NCBI GenBank assembly: GCA_965216945.1
Contig: CBDCGU010000003.1
Location: forward strand, 1,364,001-1,428,000
Direction: 5' to 3'
DNA length: 64,000 nucleotides
Source of the DNA: DATHZQ01 sp965216945
Lineage (GTDB): Bacteria > Actinomycetota > Acidimicrobiia > Spongiisociales > UBA5794
Of this stretch, positions 25,777-35,110 are shown one piece after another. The notes below the pieces were generated by a model. The model did no database searches and was not told where the DNA came from. It worked only from the letters and a program-made list of their open reading frames with translations. Position numbers and translations under genes: made by a program. The number at the start of each line of letters is the position of its first letter. The first letter of the stretch is position 1.

Positions 25777-27611
25777 CGCCCACCTCCGGCGACGAGCCCA
25801 TGCCCCATCGAGAACAGCGGCACCGCGCCCGCGTCGGAGAGATCACCGGCTGTGCGCGGCCACGGTTGCGGCAAGTGACCTTCGAACCGACGGCGGCCGA
25901 AGAGCAAGTCGGGAAGCTCGGTCGCCTCTGTTCCGGGAAGCCAGGCGGCGAGCACGGCATCGGACGCTTCGATGAGGTCGGTGATGACCAGCGGGCGTCC
26001 TGAGTAGACCACCAGCACGAGCCGCTCGCACCGCGACCGCATGCGGGAGAAGACGGCTCGGTCCGCGGCCATGACGTCGGGAACCGCACAGTCGCCCACG
26101 CCCTCTGCGTAAGGTTCCTCGGCAACGCACACGATCCCCAAGGGCAGCTTCTCCTCCCCGGCGAACACACCGTCTGCCGCATGACGGACGTCTTCGTGAC
26201 CGGTGCGCAGTGCTTGGAGCAGAGTCGTTCCCTCGGTGATCGGCCCGGCCTGTCCCTGCCACTCGATTGTCCACCCGCCGCATTGGAGACCGATGTCGCC
26301 GGCTGCGCTGCCTGCGACGTACAGCGTCTCGGGCGTCGGGCGCAACGGCAGGGTTCCGTCGTTGGACAGGAGCACGACGCTGCGTCGCGCCGCTTCGGCG
26401 GCGAGCGCACGATGGGCTGCTGAACCGACGACCCCCAGCGGCGGATCTCCCGGAACCGGGGTAGTGAGCCCCACCGAGGCTTTGGCGGTCAGGATCCGGC
26501 GCACGGCGTCGTCGATGCGCTGTATCGAGATGAGCCCGCCTGCCGTTGCCGCGGTGACCACGTCGATGAACCGCCGGAAGTCGATAGGCACCATGACCAT
26601 GTCCACTCCGGCGTTGATCGCTCTCACCACCGACGCCTCGTACGACGACTCCAGCTGGTCGATACCCATCCAGTCCGTGACGACGAAGCCTTCGAACCCG
26701 AGCTCCCGCTTGAGTACTCCCGTCAGGAGATGGTGATGCCCGTGGAGCTTCTCGCCATTCCAGGAGCTGTAGGACGCCATCACCGTCGCCGCACCGGCGT
26801 CGATGCCGGCGACGTAGGGATGCAGATGGACCGCACGCAGCACGTTCTCGGTCACTTGCGTGTCCCCCTGGTCGATTCGCCACTGTGGACCCCACCCCTT
26901 CCACCAGTCCACCCACTGCGGTGGGGCGACGGTGCCCCAGGCCGTGCCGCCGTCGCCGACGAAGTGCTTGAGGCATGCCATCACGGGTACCGCGCCGTCG
27001 GACACATCGCTCAGGCCGGAGATGAGGCCGGCACCGAGACGGGCAACCACCGCGGGATCACGGCTGTAGCCCTCGTAGGTTCTTCCCCACCTGATGTCCT
27101 GAGGGACGGCGACCGTCGGCGCAAACGTCCAGCGCACCCCCGTCGCCGCCATCTCTTCTGCGGTCGCCCGGCCGATGCGGGCGACGAGGTCGGTGTCGGC
27201 GACGGCACCGAGCCCGATGTTGTGAGGGAAGATCGTCGCCCCGCGCACGTTGTTGTGGCCGTGCACGGCGTCGACGCCATACACGACGGGAACTCGCAGC
27301 CGTGTGTTGCTCCCCGCCTCCAGGTACGAATGGACCATGTCCGCCCATGTCTGCGGCGTGTTGTGCGGCGGGTTGCCGCCTCCCCCGCTCAGGATCGAAC
27401 CTATGTGGTAGTCGGCGACCTCAGCGGGGGTGATGCTGCCCTTCTCGACCTGGGTCATCTGCCCGATCTTCTCCGCGAGTGTCATCTCCGAGACCAGTCG
27501 CAGGACCTCCGCCGCGGTGGCCGGCACCGCAGCGGAGGTCGCGCCGGAAGGGGGGCCGGGCTCCGACCTGGAGGAGGGGCCGGAGCCCGTGGGGGACCAT
27601 GGCAATCTCAC
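25773..27611 (-). CDS. Glycoside hydrolase family 3 beta-glucosidase/exoglucanase
   Basis: A 612-residue GH3 enzyme. The sequence LRLVSEMTLAEKIGQMTQVEKG opens the catalytic barrel; KHFVGDGGTAWGT and the nucleophile aspartate in VVTDWMGIDQL are present; and the second alpha/beta sandwich domain (RSVVLLSNDGTLPL onward) completes the usual layout. No signal peptide precedes it, so it probably acts in the cytoplasm on imported glucan oligomers. GTG 27611, seven bases after the stop of the upstream gene, is preferred. Reading on to 27764 would lie inside that gene and gives proline/serine-rich filler. The stop overlaps the next gene's start. Confidence 0.88.
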   Translation of the reverse strand: MRLPWSPTGSGPSSRSEPGPPSGATSAAVPATAAEVLRLVSEMTLAEKIGQMTQVEKGSITPAEVADYHIGSILSGGGGNPPHNTPQTWADMVHSYLEAGSNTRLRVPVVYGVDAVHGHNNVRGATIFPHNIGLGAVADTDLVARIGRATAEEMAATGVRWTFAPTVAVPQDIRWGRTYEGYSRDPAVVARLGAGLISGLSDVSDGAVPVMACLKHFVGDGGTAWGTVAPPQWVDWWKGWGPQWRIDQGDTQVTENVLRAVHLHPYVAGIDAGAATVMASYSSWNGEKLHGHHHLLTGVLKRELGFEGFVVTDWMGIDQLESSYEASVVRAINAGVDMVMVPIDFRRFIDVVTAATAGGLISIQRIDDAVRRILTAKASVGLTTPVPGDPPLGVVGSAAHRALAAEAARRSVVLLSNDGTLPLRPTPETLYVAGSAAGDIGLQCGGWTIEWQGQAGPITEGTTLLQALRTGHEDVRHAADGVFAGEEKLPLGIVCVAEEPYAEGVGDCAVPDVMAADRAVFSRMRSRCERLVLVVYSGRPLVITDLIEASDAVLAAWLPGTEATELPDLLFGRRRFEGHLPQPWPRTAGDLSDAGAVPLFSMGHGLVAGGGR

Positions 27612-27618
27612 CGGTGCA

Positions 27619-30600
27619 TCACTCCAGCTCGAACGATCCGACGTCGCAGCCCGCGCCTTGCGGTCGGGCGACGCCCCGCTGATCGGTCGCGGCGCAGGCG
27701 GCTGCGTCGGCGGCGTCGAGGGCGGGGCTCCCGGCCAGCAGGGCATGGGTCGCGGTAGGTCCACCGTTGCCGGCCAGCGGGCCGAGCAGCGGGTCGGTGC
27801 TCGGCTGGTCGCCGGCTGCCGTCAGGTTGCACGTGGCATCCGTTGCGACGTTGTGCCCGTTGGAGACGAGGGTGACGGTGCCCGCGCCGAAGAAGCCGGC
27901 AAAACACCCGTCCTGGGCGCTCGCCACGATGGTGTTGGTCAGGGTCAGCGTGGCACTGGCGTCCGTGAAGGTGCCGACGAACAGGTCGGCAGGGGCGAAC
28001 CCCGGCGAAACGTTGCCGGCGACCGTCACGTTGACGAGGTCGACGGCGCCATCGGTGATGAACGCAGCGCCGCCGTACCAACCGATCGACGCGTTGCCGC
28101 TGATCGTCGAGTTGATGATCGTGGCATCGCCCAGCGACCGGATACCGCCTCCCACGTCGGCCGTCGTGTTGCCGCTGATCGTGCTCCGCTCGATCACGGT
28201 GATGGTGTCGAAGAAGCTGTAGACGCCTCCCCCGGACCACCCGGCGTGGTTGTCGGACACCGTCGAGTCGATCAGGTTCAGCGTGGCGCCTCCACCGTTG
28301 TAGATGCCGCCACCCCCTTGCCAGAAGTCGCCGGCATCGGTGGTCATCACACAACCGGTGACCGTGACGTGGTCGAGGGTCAGGTTGCCGTTGTTCAGCA
28401 CGCAGCCGGCGAGTTGGAACCCGAAGCCGTTGGTCATGGTCAGGTTGCTGACGCCGGCCGTGGTGCCGGCATCGACGATCAGGACCCGATCGACTCCGCC
28501 TCCGTCGAGCGAGAGGCTCGGTGCAGCCGCACCGTCGATGCTGACGCCGCGGCTCAGCACGATCGGCGACGAGAGCCCGATCGTCTGTCCGGCCAGGGCC
28601 GGGTCGAAGTCGATCGAGCCGCCGGAGGCGACGACAGCGACGGCCTGGCGCAACGACCCGGTGCCGGTGTCGTTGGTGTTGGTGACGGTCACCTGGGTCG
28701 GCGCCGACACCCGCACCTGGTCGACGAGAACCGAGCCCGTCCCCGTCCCGCCCGGCAGACCGAATCCGTAGCCCCAGACTTCGGTCAGCGTCAGACCGTC
28801 GTTCGGTGCTCCGTCCGGCTGGTCGGCGCTGCGGATGAACGCGCTGAACGGCACCTCGACCATTCGCCATCCGGCGACATCGTCGACGAATGTGGCCTCG
28901 AAGCGCTCAGCCGTGTCAGGCGCCTGGTAGACGCGGACGTAGTCGACCTTCAGCTCCTGCGGGAAGGTCAGGTCCTCGTCGAGCGAGCCGCCGAAGTTGC
29001 CACCGATCGCCATGTTGAGCAGCAGATAGACGGGGTCGTTGAACACCCACTCGCTGGGCGCCACATCGGCCGGCGTGGCCGTGTGGTAGAAGATGTCGTC
29101 CACGTACCACTCGATCAGATCCGGCTGCCACTCGATGGCGAACTCGTGATAGTCGCTGAAGGTCGGCTCGCCGAAGTCATAGATGTTGCCGAAGGCGTTG
29201 CCTCCCGAGTACCCGGGGCCGTGAATGGTCCCAAAGATCTCGTGGGGCAGCCGGCTGACGTATTCCATGATGTCGATCTCGCCGGTCTGCGGCCAGGCGA
29301 CGAGGTCGATGTCCGTGCCCAGGCTCCAAAACGCGGGCCACAGCCCGGCTTCACCGTCCGGAACCAGCACGTTGGCCTCGATACGACCGTAGGCGAACTC
29401 GGCCCTGTTCTTGGTGACCAGCCGCGCCGAGGTGTACTCGCATTCGCCGTAGTAGCAGCCGAGCGAGCCGTCAGCCTCGGCGGCCGTGATGACCAGGTTG
29501 CCGAGGCCGTCGGTGGCCACGTTTTCGGGGCTGTTCGTGTAGGACTGAAGCTCCGAGTTCCCCCAGCCGGGGATGCCGTTGACGGTGCCGTCACCGAGCT
29601 CGTAGTCCCAGTTGGCCGGGTTGGGCAACGTGCCGGCCGGGTCGTCGAACTCGTCGGCCCACGCCAGTGACCAGCCGCTCGGGCCCGGGTCCGGGGCGCG
29701 GTTGTCGTGGAGCAGCACCTGCACCTCGTCGCCGCTGCCGGTGCCGTACCACCAGAAGCTGAGCCCTGTCGACAGGCTCCAGTCCCGGTCGATCGGGAAG
29801 TCGCGGGTCACCGCGGGGTTGGCCCCGGCGATGATGCCCGCACCGGCGAACGTCGACCCGGTCAGGACCGACGCCGAGTCACAGTCGACACCGATCTCGC
29901 TCGACCGGAAGTGGAAGACGAGGTCATCGTCCCCGTCTCCGTCGGCGTCCTCGACGTGACGGGTCGCCTCACCGGTCTTCTTGTTCACGTGCGTCTCGGA
30001 TGCGTCGCCGAACCGTACCGAGGTGTGGTCCACGGTCGTTGCGTCGAACGTCTCCGTCGTGAGGATCGCCACCGTGACGACACCGTTGCCGGCGTTGCAG
30101 CTGTTGCCGGCGACGTCGATCTCCACCACCTGCGGCGCGGTGATCTCACCGACACCCTCGTAGTCGCCCTGCCCGGGCAGCTCACGGGCATCACCGGCGG
30201 CGATCTCCAGCTGCGTGATCGCCGTGCCGCCGAGTGCGTCCCAGAAGTACGGGTCGTTCTCGAAGTCGTCCAGGAGCAGCGGGTCGAACGGATCGTCGTC
30301 GATGATGCTGGCCGACGCCTGCATGACCACACCGAGCTCCACGTCCACGGGATTCGCCAGTCGTAGGATCAACCGCTCCGTCGGCTCGTATTTGGCGTCG
30401 TCGAGCGTGGTGATGGGAAACGTCAGCTCACTCAGGCCGCCGGCGACGAACGTCAACGTGCCGTCGGGTACGGGCTCGAAGTCCCTCCCCGGCTCGGCCA
30501 CGATCGTCTCGACGGAGTAGTCGACCGAGACCTGGGCCGGGTCCTCGTCCCCGAGGGCGCGGTTGAGCGCCACGGTGACGGTGCCCGTCGTGCCCTCGCC

Positions 30601-31878
30601 GATCTCGAAGTCGGCGCTGGTGAATTGGACGGCGAGCTCGGCCAGCTCGGCGACGCCGTACAGCGCGACGTCGTCCAGGTAGAAGGTCTGCGGTCCGTCG
30701 GTTCCCAGCGTGCCGAAGGCCCAGCCGTGGACCTGCTTGAGATCGAGTCCGTCGTTGGGTGCGCCGTTGCCGACGTCCTTACGCGTCAGGCTCGAGAACG
30801 GGATCTCGAAGTACCGCCAGCCGGCGACGTCGTGGATGAGCTCGACCGTCCACCGCTCTGCGTCGTCGGCGGTCGAGTCCGCATTCCGGTTCTCCAGGAT
30901 GTCGAAGAACATCGACGTGCCCGAGCCATTGCCGTAGAGCCAGACGGCGAAACCCGTGCTCGCCGACCAGTCCTGCGGGACCCAGGTGTCGACGGTGTCG
31001 TTCTCGAACGAGTGGATGACCCCGGCGAAACTGCCGACGTCGAGATCCACCTGGAGCACGTCGTTGCCGGCGGATGGGCCGGCGGCGAGCGGCAGGACCG
31101 GTGCCGGCGGCGTCTCCGTCGTGGAGATGGCGACGGTGCTGCCGGCGCCGTTGAACAGGTGGAAGCCGATGGGAATCCCGTCGCCGTCGGTACCGGAAGG
31201 AAGGCCGGACTCGAAGTCGTCGACAGTCACGTTGTCGACGGCGAAGTCGTCGAAGTAGACGACGTCTGCGCCCTGGGGGAGCACGATGGCCCACGCCCAC
31301 ACCTCCGTGAGCGTCAGGCCGTCATCGGGGGCACCGCCCGGCTGGAAGTCGGTGGCGCGGCTGAAGTCGGCCCACGGGATGGAGATGAACCGCCAGCCGG
31401 CCGTGTCATCCGTGAACTCGTAGTCGAACCGCTCCGAAGTGTCGCTGTTGGGATCGGAGCGGTTGTCGGAGATCTCTGCCTGGTAGGTGAGTCCCGAGCC
31501 GGTGCCGTGGAACCAGAAGCTGAAGCCGGCGGTCTGACTCCAGTCCTGCGGGCTCGTCGTACTGGCGTACTCCTGCCCGAAGCCTCCGAAGTCGACGACG
31601 TCGAAGTCGCCGACCAGGAACTCGTTGTCGCCGGCTTGACCCGGCAACGCCAGCGCATCGGCGTCGGCCACGACCTGTGTCGGCGTCGTCACCGAATTGG
31701 CGCCGACGAACGTGAACCATCCGGCCGGCACGCCTCCCTCGAAGTCGGCAAGCTTGTCCGGTCCATCCGGCGGTGCCGCCTCGGCCGACGGTGCCACCGG
31801 TATGACGGCCAGCATCGCAGCTGCCAGCAGCAGCGCCATCGCCACGATGCGGCCCCTTTCGCCACCCCGCACGATCAT
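27619..31878 (-). CDS. Secreted multidomain GH16 laminarinase with nested domains and C-terminal beta-helix
   Basis: A 1,419-residue exported enzyme. A signal peptide ends near residue 35. Two CBM11-like modules follow (about 46-215 and 221-408), then a Calx-beta domain (413-527). A third CBM11-like copy begins near 536 but is interrupted twice: by an approximately 90-residue domain (about 592-680) and by a complete GH16 catalytic domain (about 733-985, nucleophile/acid motif EIDIME near 868). It resumes at DTAERFEATFVDDVAGWRMVE. The C-terminal 350 residues are a parallel beta-helix ending in a choice-of-anchor-Q-like segment. It would cut beta-1,3 (or mixed) glucan outside the cell. GGGGAGG lies upstream of ATG 31878. 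It follows the GH16 lipoprotein in the operon. Confidence 0.88.
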   Translation of the reverse strand: MIVRGGERGRIVAMALLLAAAMLAVIPVAPSAEAAPPDGPDKLADFEGGVPAGWFTFVGANSVTTPTQVVADADALALPGQAGDNEFLVGDFDVVDFGGFGQEYASTTSPQDWSQTAGFSFWFHGTGSGLTYQAEISDNRSDPNSDTSERFDYEFTDDTAGWRFISIPWADFSRATDFQPGGAPDDGLTLTEVWAWAIVLPQGADVVYFDDFAVDNVTVDDFESGLPSGTDGDGIPIGFHLFNGAGSTVAISTTETPPAPVLPLAAGPSAGNDVLQVDLDVGSFAGVIHSFENDTVDTWVPQDWSASTGFAVWLYGNGSGTSMFFDILENRNADSTADDAERWTVELIHDVAGWRYFEIPFSSLTRKDVGNGAPNDGLDLKQVHGWAFGTLGTDGPQTFYLDDVALYGVAELAELAVQFTSADFEIGEGTTGTVTVALNRALGDEDPAQVSVDYSVETIVAEPGRDFEPVPDGTLTFVAGGLSELTFPITTLDDAKYEPTERLILRLANPVDVELGVVMQASASIIDDDPFDPLLLDDFENDPYFWDALGGTAITQLEIAAGDARELPGQGDYEGVGEITAPQVVEIDVAGNSCNAGNGVVTVAILTTETFDATTVDHTSVRFGDASETHVNKKTGEATRHVEDADGDGDDDLVFHFRSSEIGVDCDSASVLTGSTFAGAGIIAGANPAVTRDFPIDRDWSLSTGLSFWWYGTGSGDEVQVLLHDNRAPDPGPSGWSLAWADEFDDPAGTLPNPANWDYELGDGTVNGIPGWGNSELQSYTNSPENVATDGLGNLVITAAEADGSLGCYYGECEYTSARLVTKNRAEFAYGRIEANVLVPDGEAGLWPAFWSLGTDIDLVAWPQTGEIDIMEYVSRLPHEIFGTIHGPGYSGGNAFGNIYDFGEPTFSDYHEFAIEWQPDLIEWYVDDIFYHTATPADVAPSEWVFNDPVYLLLNMAIGGNFGGSLDEDLTFPQELKVDYVRVYQAPDTAERFEATFVDDVAGWRMVEVPFSAFIRSADQPDGAPNDGLTLTEVWGYGFGLPGGTGTGSVLVDQVRVSAPTQVTVTNTNDTGTGSLRQAVAVVASGGSIDFDPALAGQTIGLSSPIVLSRGVSIDGAAAPSLSLDGGGVDRVLIVDAGTTAGVSNLTMTNGFGFQLAGCVLNNGNLTLDHVTVTGCVMTTDAGDFWQGGGGIYNGGGATLNLIDSTVSDNHAGWSGGGVYSFFDTITVIERSTISGNTTADVGGGIRSLGDATIINSTISGNASIGWYGGAAFITDGAVDLVNVTVAGNVSPGFAPADLFVGTFTDASATLTLTNTIVASAQDGCFAGFFGAGTVTLVSNGHNVATDATCNLTAAGDQPSTDPLLGPLAGNGGPTATHALLAGSPALDAADAAACAATDQRGVARPQGAGCDVGSFELE

Positions 31879-31992
31879 GTGGATCCTCCCCTATCTGGCG
31901 CCGGCCGATGGGCCGGCGATGTGTTCCTGCTGTAACTCCTGAACTGCGTCTCGACTCCCGTGGAGAGCCGGTTGCAACGAATGGGACATGGG

Positions 31993-32934
31993 TCAGCCAT
32001 CACCCGCTCCACTTCCGACCGGCTGATAGACCCTGACGTAGTCGACGTACATGTACTTGGGGAACTCGACGTCCAGACCGATGGGTCCTGGGAACGTGCC
32101 ACCCAGTGCGAGGTTCAGGATGAAAAAGAACGGCTTGTCGAACACCCAGCGATCCCCGACGATGTCGCGCCTCTTCTCGCCGTACTGCTCGCCGTCGAAG
32201 AACCAGCGGATCCCATCGACGTCCCACTCGATGGCGTAGGTGTGGAAGTCATCGGCGACCGGACCATCGTGGCGGTAGAGATTGCCCAAACCGGTCGCCC
32301 CTGCGTACCCCGGGCCGTGCAACGTCCCGTACACGAGCGTCGGTTCCTTGCCGACGTATTCCATGATGTCGATCTCGCCGACCTCCGGCCAGTTGCTCGT
32401 GGTGGGGTCGTCGTCGTTCCGTCCGAAGTCGGCCCCCAGCATCCAGAATGCCGGCCACATGCCCCGCCCTTCGGGCACCTTGATGCGCGCTTCGAGGTAG
32501 CCGTACTGGAACTCGATCAGCCCCTGTGTCTTCAGTCGGGCCGAGGTGTAATAGGCCTCCTCGAAGCGCTCCTGGCGGCCCTCGATGACGAGCAGTCCGT
32601 CCTGGAGCCGGGCGTTCTCCGGACGATCGGTGTAGTACTGCGCCTCGCCGTTCCCCCATCCCCAGCCGCCGATGTCGTAGGTCCAGTTGGCGGGGTCGAT
32701 CGTGGCGCCGTCGAACTCGTCACTCCAGACCAACTCGTAGCCGTCCGGGGGCTCGGGCGGGATCGGGGGCGGCGTCATGATGGTCGTCGTCGTGGGGCTC
32801 TGCGCCGCTGCCGTGGTCGAGGTAGCGGCGGCGGCGCCGGTGGCGGCGGTGGCATCGCCGCCGCCGTCCGACCCGCAGGCCGCGGTCAGGAGCGCCAGCA
32901 GCATCAGCCCGAGCACACTCCTGCGGTCACGCAT
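31993..32934 (-). CDS. GH16 beta-glucanase lipoprotein
   Basis: A 313-residue surface lipoprotein. Signal peptide and lipobox LLTAAC (Cys20) are followed by an Ala/Thr linker to about residue 60, then one GH16 domain with LVWSDEFDG at its start and the catalytic EIDIMEY motif near residue 188. It should release oligosaccharides from beta-1,3/1,4-glucan at the cell surface, next to the binding lipoprotein of the same operon. ATG 32934 is preferred over an in-frame upstream start because it begins the lipoprotein leader and has GAGGGA ahead of it. It overlaps the SDR gene by eight bases. Its catalytic domain is closely similar to that nested in the 1,419-residue enzyme downstream. Confidence 0.9.
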   Translation of the reverse strand: MRDRRSVLGLMLLALLTAACGSDGGGDATAATGAAAATSTTAAAQSPTTTTIMTPPPIPPEPPDGYELVWSDEFDGATIDPANWTYDIGGWGWGNGEAQYYTDRPENARLQDGLLVIEGRQERFEEAYYTSARLKTQGLIEFQYGYLEARIKVPEGRGMWPAFWMLGADFGRNDDDPTTSNWPEVGEIDIMEYVGKEPTLVYGTLHGPGYAGATGLGNLYRHDGPVADDFHTYAIEWDVDGIRWFFDGEQYGEKRRDIVGDRWVFDKPFFFILNLALGGTFPGPIGLDVEFPKYMYVDYVRVYQPVGSGAGDG

Positions 32935-33817
32935 CGCGGTGTCCCTCGGCGGCGGGAGCGGTTGGCGCCGGCTCGGCTCGGGGGCGGCTGGGAGCAGCCT
33001 CCAACTCGGAGTCGAGTTGGGCACTCAGTCCACCGTCGACGTAGATCACCTGGCCGGTCACATAGCCGGCCTCGGACGAGGCGAGGAATGCGACCATCGA
33101 TGCAATGTCGGCCACGGTGCCATAGCGCCGGAGCGGGGCGCGGCGGGCCGTGGCGTGATACGCGGAGGGATCGGTCGTGTCGGTCCGGTAGGTGTGAGTG
33201 AGGCCCGGTCCGACAGCGTTGACGCGGATTCCGTAGCCGCCCAGGTCCACCGCCATCGCCTGCGTCATCGAGTTGATGGCGCCTTTGGTGACGTCGTACG
33301 GCAAGCCGCGATGGTGGGCGCGGGTTGCTCCCACCGACGAGATGTTGACGATGCTGCCCCCGCCGGAACGGCGCATGATCGTCGCGGCTCGCTGTGAGCA
33401 CAGATAAGGCCCGGCGACGTTCGTGGCGAGCTGTTGCTCGAGCAGGCCGCCGTCATCATCGAGCAGCCGCCGCCTGCGCAGATCGGCCGCGTTGTTGACC
33501 AGCAGGTCGACGGTGTCGACGGCCCGCATCGTCGCCTCGAACAGCCGATCGATGTCGGACGCCCTGCTCATGTCGCCATGAAACGCAACGACCGGGACGT
33601 CGAGCTTCCGCAGCGCACCCGCAGTCGCCTCCAGAGCGTCGGCGTCGATGTCGGCCGCAACGAGATGCATGCCCTCGCTCGCCAGCCGGACCGCGATGCC
33701 CTGGCCGATCCCCTTGGCCGCCCCGGTGACCACGGCAACCTTGCCCCGCAGCTCCGAGTACAGGGCCGGGGCTCGCTCGAAGCCGGACGGTGGGGGAAGG
33801 ATCATCGGGCGACTCAC
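32927..33817 (-). CDS. Short-chain dehydrogenase/reductase
   Basis: A 296-residue classical SDR. The nucleotide motif TGAAKGIGQG is near residue 32, LVNNAAD follows, then the active-site serine in NISSVG with YDVTKGA as the YxxxK pair. Acidic residues at the end of beta-2 (AADIDADAL) favour NAD(H). About 30 extra residues at the C-terminus are low complexity. GTG 33817 overlaps the stop of the enolase-superfamily gene as GTGA. Context suggests oxidation or reduction of a sugar or sugar acid linked to that enzyme; the exact substrate is unknown. Confidence 0.85.
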   Translation of the reverse strand: MSRPMILPPPSGFERAPALYSELRGKVAVVTGAAKGIGQGIAVRLASEGMHLVAADIDADALEATAGALRKLDVPVVAFHGDMSRASDIDRLFEATMRAVDTVDLLVNNAADLRRRRLLDDDGGLLEQQLATNVAGPYLCSQRAATIMRRSGGGSIVNISSVGATRAHHRGLPYDVTKGAINSMTQAMAVDLGGYGIRVNAVGPGLTHTYRTDTTDPSAYHATARRAPLRRYGTVADIASMVAFLASSEAGYVTGQVIYVDGGLSAQLDSELEAAPSRPRAEPAPTAPAAEGHRDA

Positions 33818-35091
33818 GGTCTCGCCGGACTGCCATCCGGCAGACGGGTCTGGGTCCACTCGACGACGTGGTCGTCGCAGGGGTGGCGGGCGGCCATCTC
33901 CTCATCCACATCGATCCCCCAACCCGGCCGGTCGTTGGGATAGAGATACCCGTCCTCGACGGTCGGCAGGCCGGGGAACATCTCGTATTCGAGCTCGGAC
34001 GGCCGGTACCACTCGTGAATGCCGAAGTTGGGAGCCCACACGTCGAGGTGGAGATTGGCGGCGTGCCCCACGGGCGACGTGTCGCCGGGACCGTGCCATG
34101 CAGTGCGGACGCCGTACATGGCGGCGAATCCGGCGATGGCTCGGGCCGGGCTGATCCCTCCGATCTGGCTCACGTGCATCCGCACGAAGTCGATCAGCCG
34201 GTGGGTGATCAGACCCTGCCACTCGTGGGGGTTGTTGAAGAGCTCGCCCATCGCCAGTGGCGTGGCGGACTGCTGCCGGATCGTCGCGAACCACGCGGTG
34301 TCCTCCGGCGCCAGGGCGTCTTCGAGAAAGAACAGCCGGTACGGCTCAACGTCCTTGGCAAAGCCGACTGCGTCGATGGGATGCAGCCGCTCGTGGACGT
34401 CGTGCAACAACTCGATGCGGTCGTCGACGGCGCTGCGAACATGATCGATCATGCCGAGCATCTCGCGCGGGTAGCTGCGAGGATCGAAGTACGCCCCCGC
34501 GGCCGCACCCTGCGGCCTGTGCGTCTCGGTGCGGGACCCGCCGTACCCTCTCATCTGAACTCTCACGTGGCGGTAGCCCTGCTCGACCAGCTCATGGACC
34601 CGATCCGCCACCTCCTGCGGTTCGCTGCCGCCGGCGTGGGCGTAGACGGCGGCGGCCTCCCGGCTCTTGCCACCGAACAGCTGGTAGCACGGCATCCCGG
34701 CCCGCTTGCCCTTGATGTCCCACAGTGCCTGGTCGACCCCTGCGATGGAGTTGTTCGCTACCGGACCGTTGCGCCAGTAGCCGTTGACCATCGACATCTG
34801 CCAGATCTCCTCGATTCGATCCACATCGCGACCGAGGAGAAGCGGCTTCAGATGCCGTTCGACGAACGCCTGCACTGCATACACCCGCTGGGTGTGCGTT
34901 GCGCAACCCAGGCCGTAGAGACCCGGTTCGGACGTGACGACCTTCACAACCACGAGTCGGGAGCGACCCGGCTGGGTGAGGATGACCCGAACGTCGGTGA
35001 TGGTGACCGCCGTACTGCCGCTCGCAGACGCACCACCGTCGGGTGCGCTGCGAGCGGGGCCCGCCGTCATCCCCACGCTGCCTGTCGTCAT
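33814..35091 (-). CDS. Enolase-superfamily sugar-acid dehydratase (ManD/RspA-like)
   Basis: A 425-residue mandelate-racemase/muconate-lactonizing-type enzyme. The N-terminal capping domain includes YGLGCATHTQRVYAV and YWRNGPVANNSIAGVDQALWDIKGKRAG, hallmarks of the D-mannonate dehydratase (ManD, starvation-sensing RspA) subgroup. The barrel has HDVHERL and FLEDAL metal-ligand regions and TAWHGPGDTSPVGHAANLHLD at its end. The first 28 residues are a variable extension. It dehydrates a hexonate to a 2-keto-3-deoxy acid, although many members have low or no activity. It lies between a permease and an SDR with near-zero spacing, so it belongs to the glucan operon. Confidence 0.85.
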   Translation of the reverse strand: MTTGSVGMTAGPARSAPDGGASASGSTAVTITDVRVILTQPGRSRLVVVKVVTSEPGLYGLGCATHTQRVYAVQAFVERHLKPLLLGRDVDRIEEIWQMSMVNGYWRNGPVANNSIAGVDQALWDIKGKRAGMPCYQLFGGKSREAAAVYAHAGGSEPQEVADRVHELVEQGYRHVRVQMRGYGGSRTETHRPQGAAAGAYFDPRSYPREMLGMIDHVRSAVDDRIELLHDVHERLHPIDAVGFAKDVEPYRLFFLEDALAPEDTAWFATIRQQSATPLAMGELFNNPHEWQGLITHRLIDFVRMHVSQIGGISPARAIAGFAAMYGVRTAWHGPGDTSPVGHAANLHLDVWAPNFGIHEWYRPSELEYEMFPGLPTVEDGYLYPNDRPGWGIDVDEEMAARHPCDDHVVEWTQTRLPDGSPARP

Positions 35092-35110
35092 GCCGACCTT
35101 CTCCCCGCCC

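Noticed and set aside
27612..27764. N-terminal extension of the GH3 gene
   Set aside because: It lies inside the end of the secreted GH16 gene and encodes proline/serine filler without signal-peptide character.
31899..31918. 8-bp hairpin CGCCGGCC-GATG-GGCCGGCG upstream of the large GH16 gene
   Set aside because: Short, GC-only, without a T run and in a region where such matches arise by chance; not called as a terminator.
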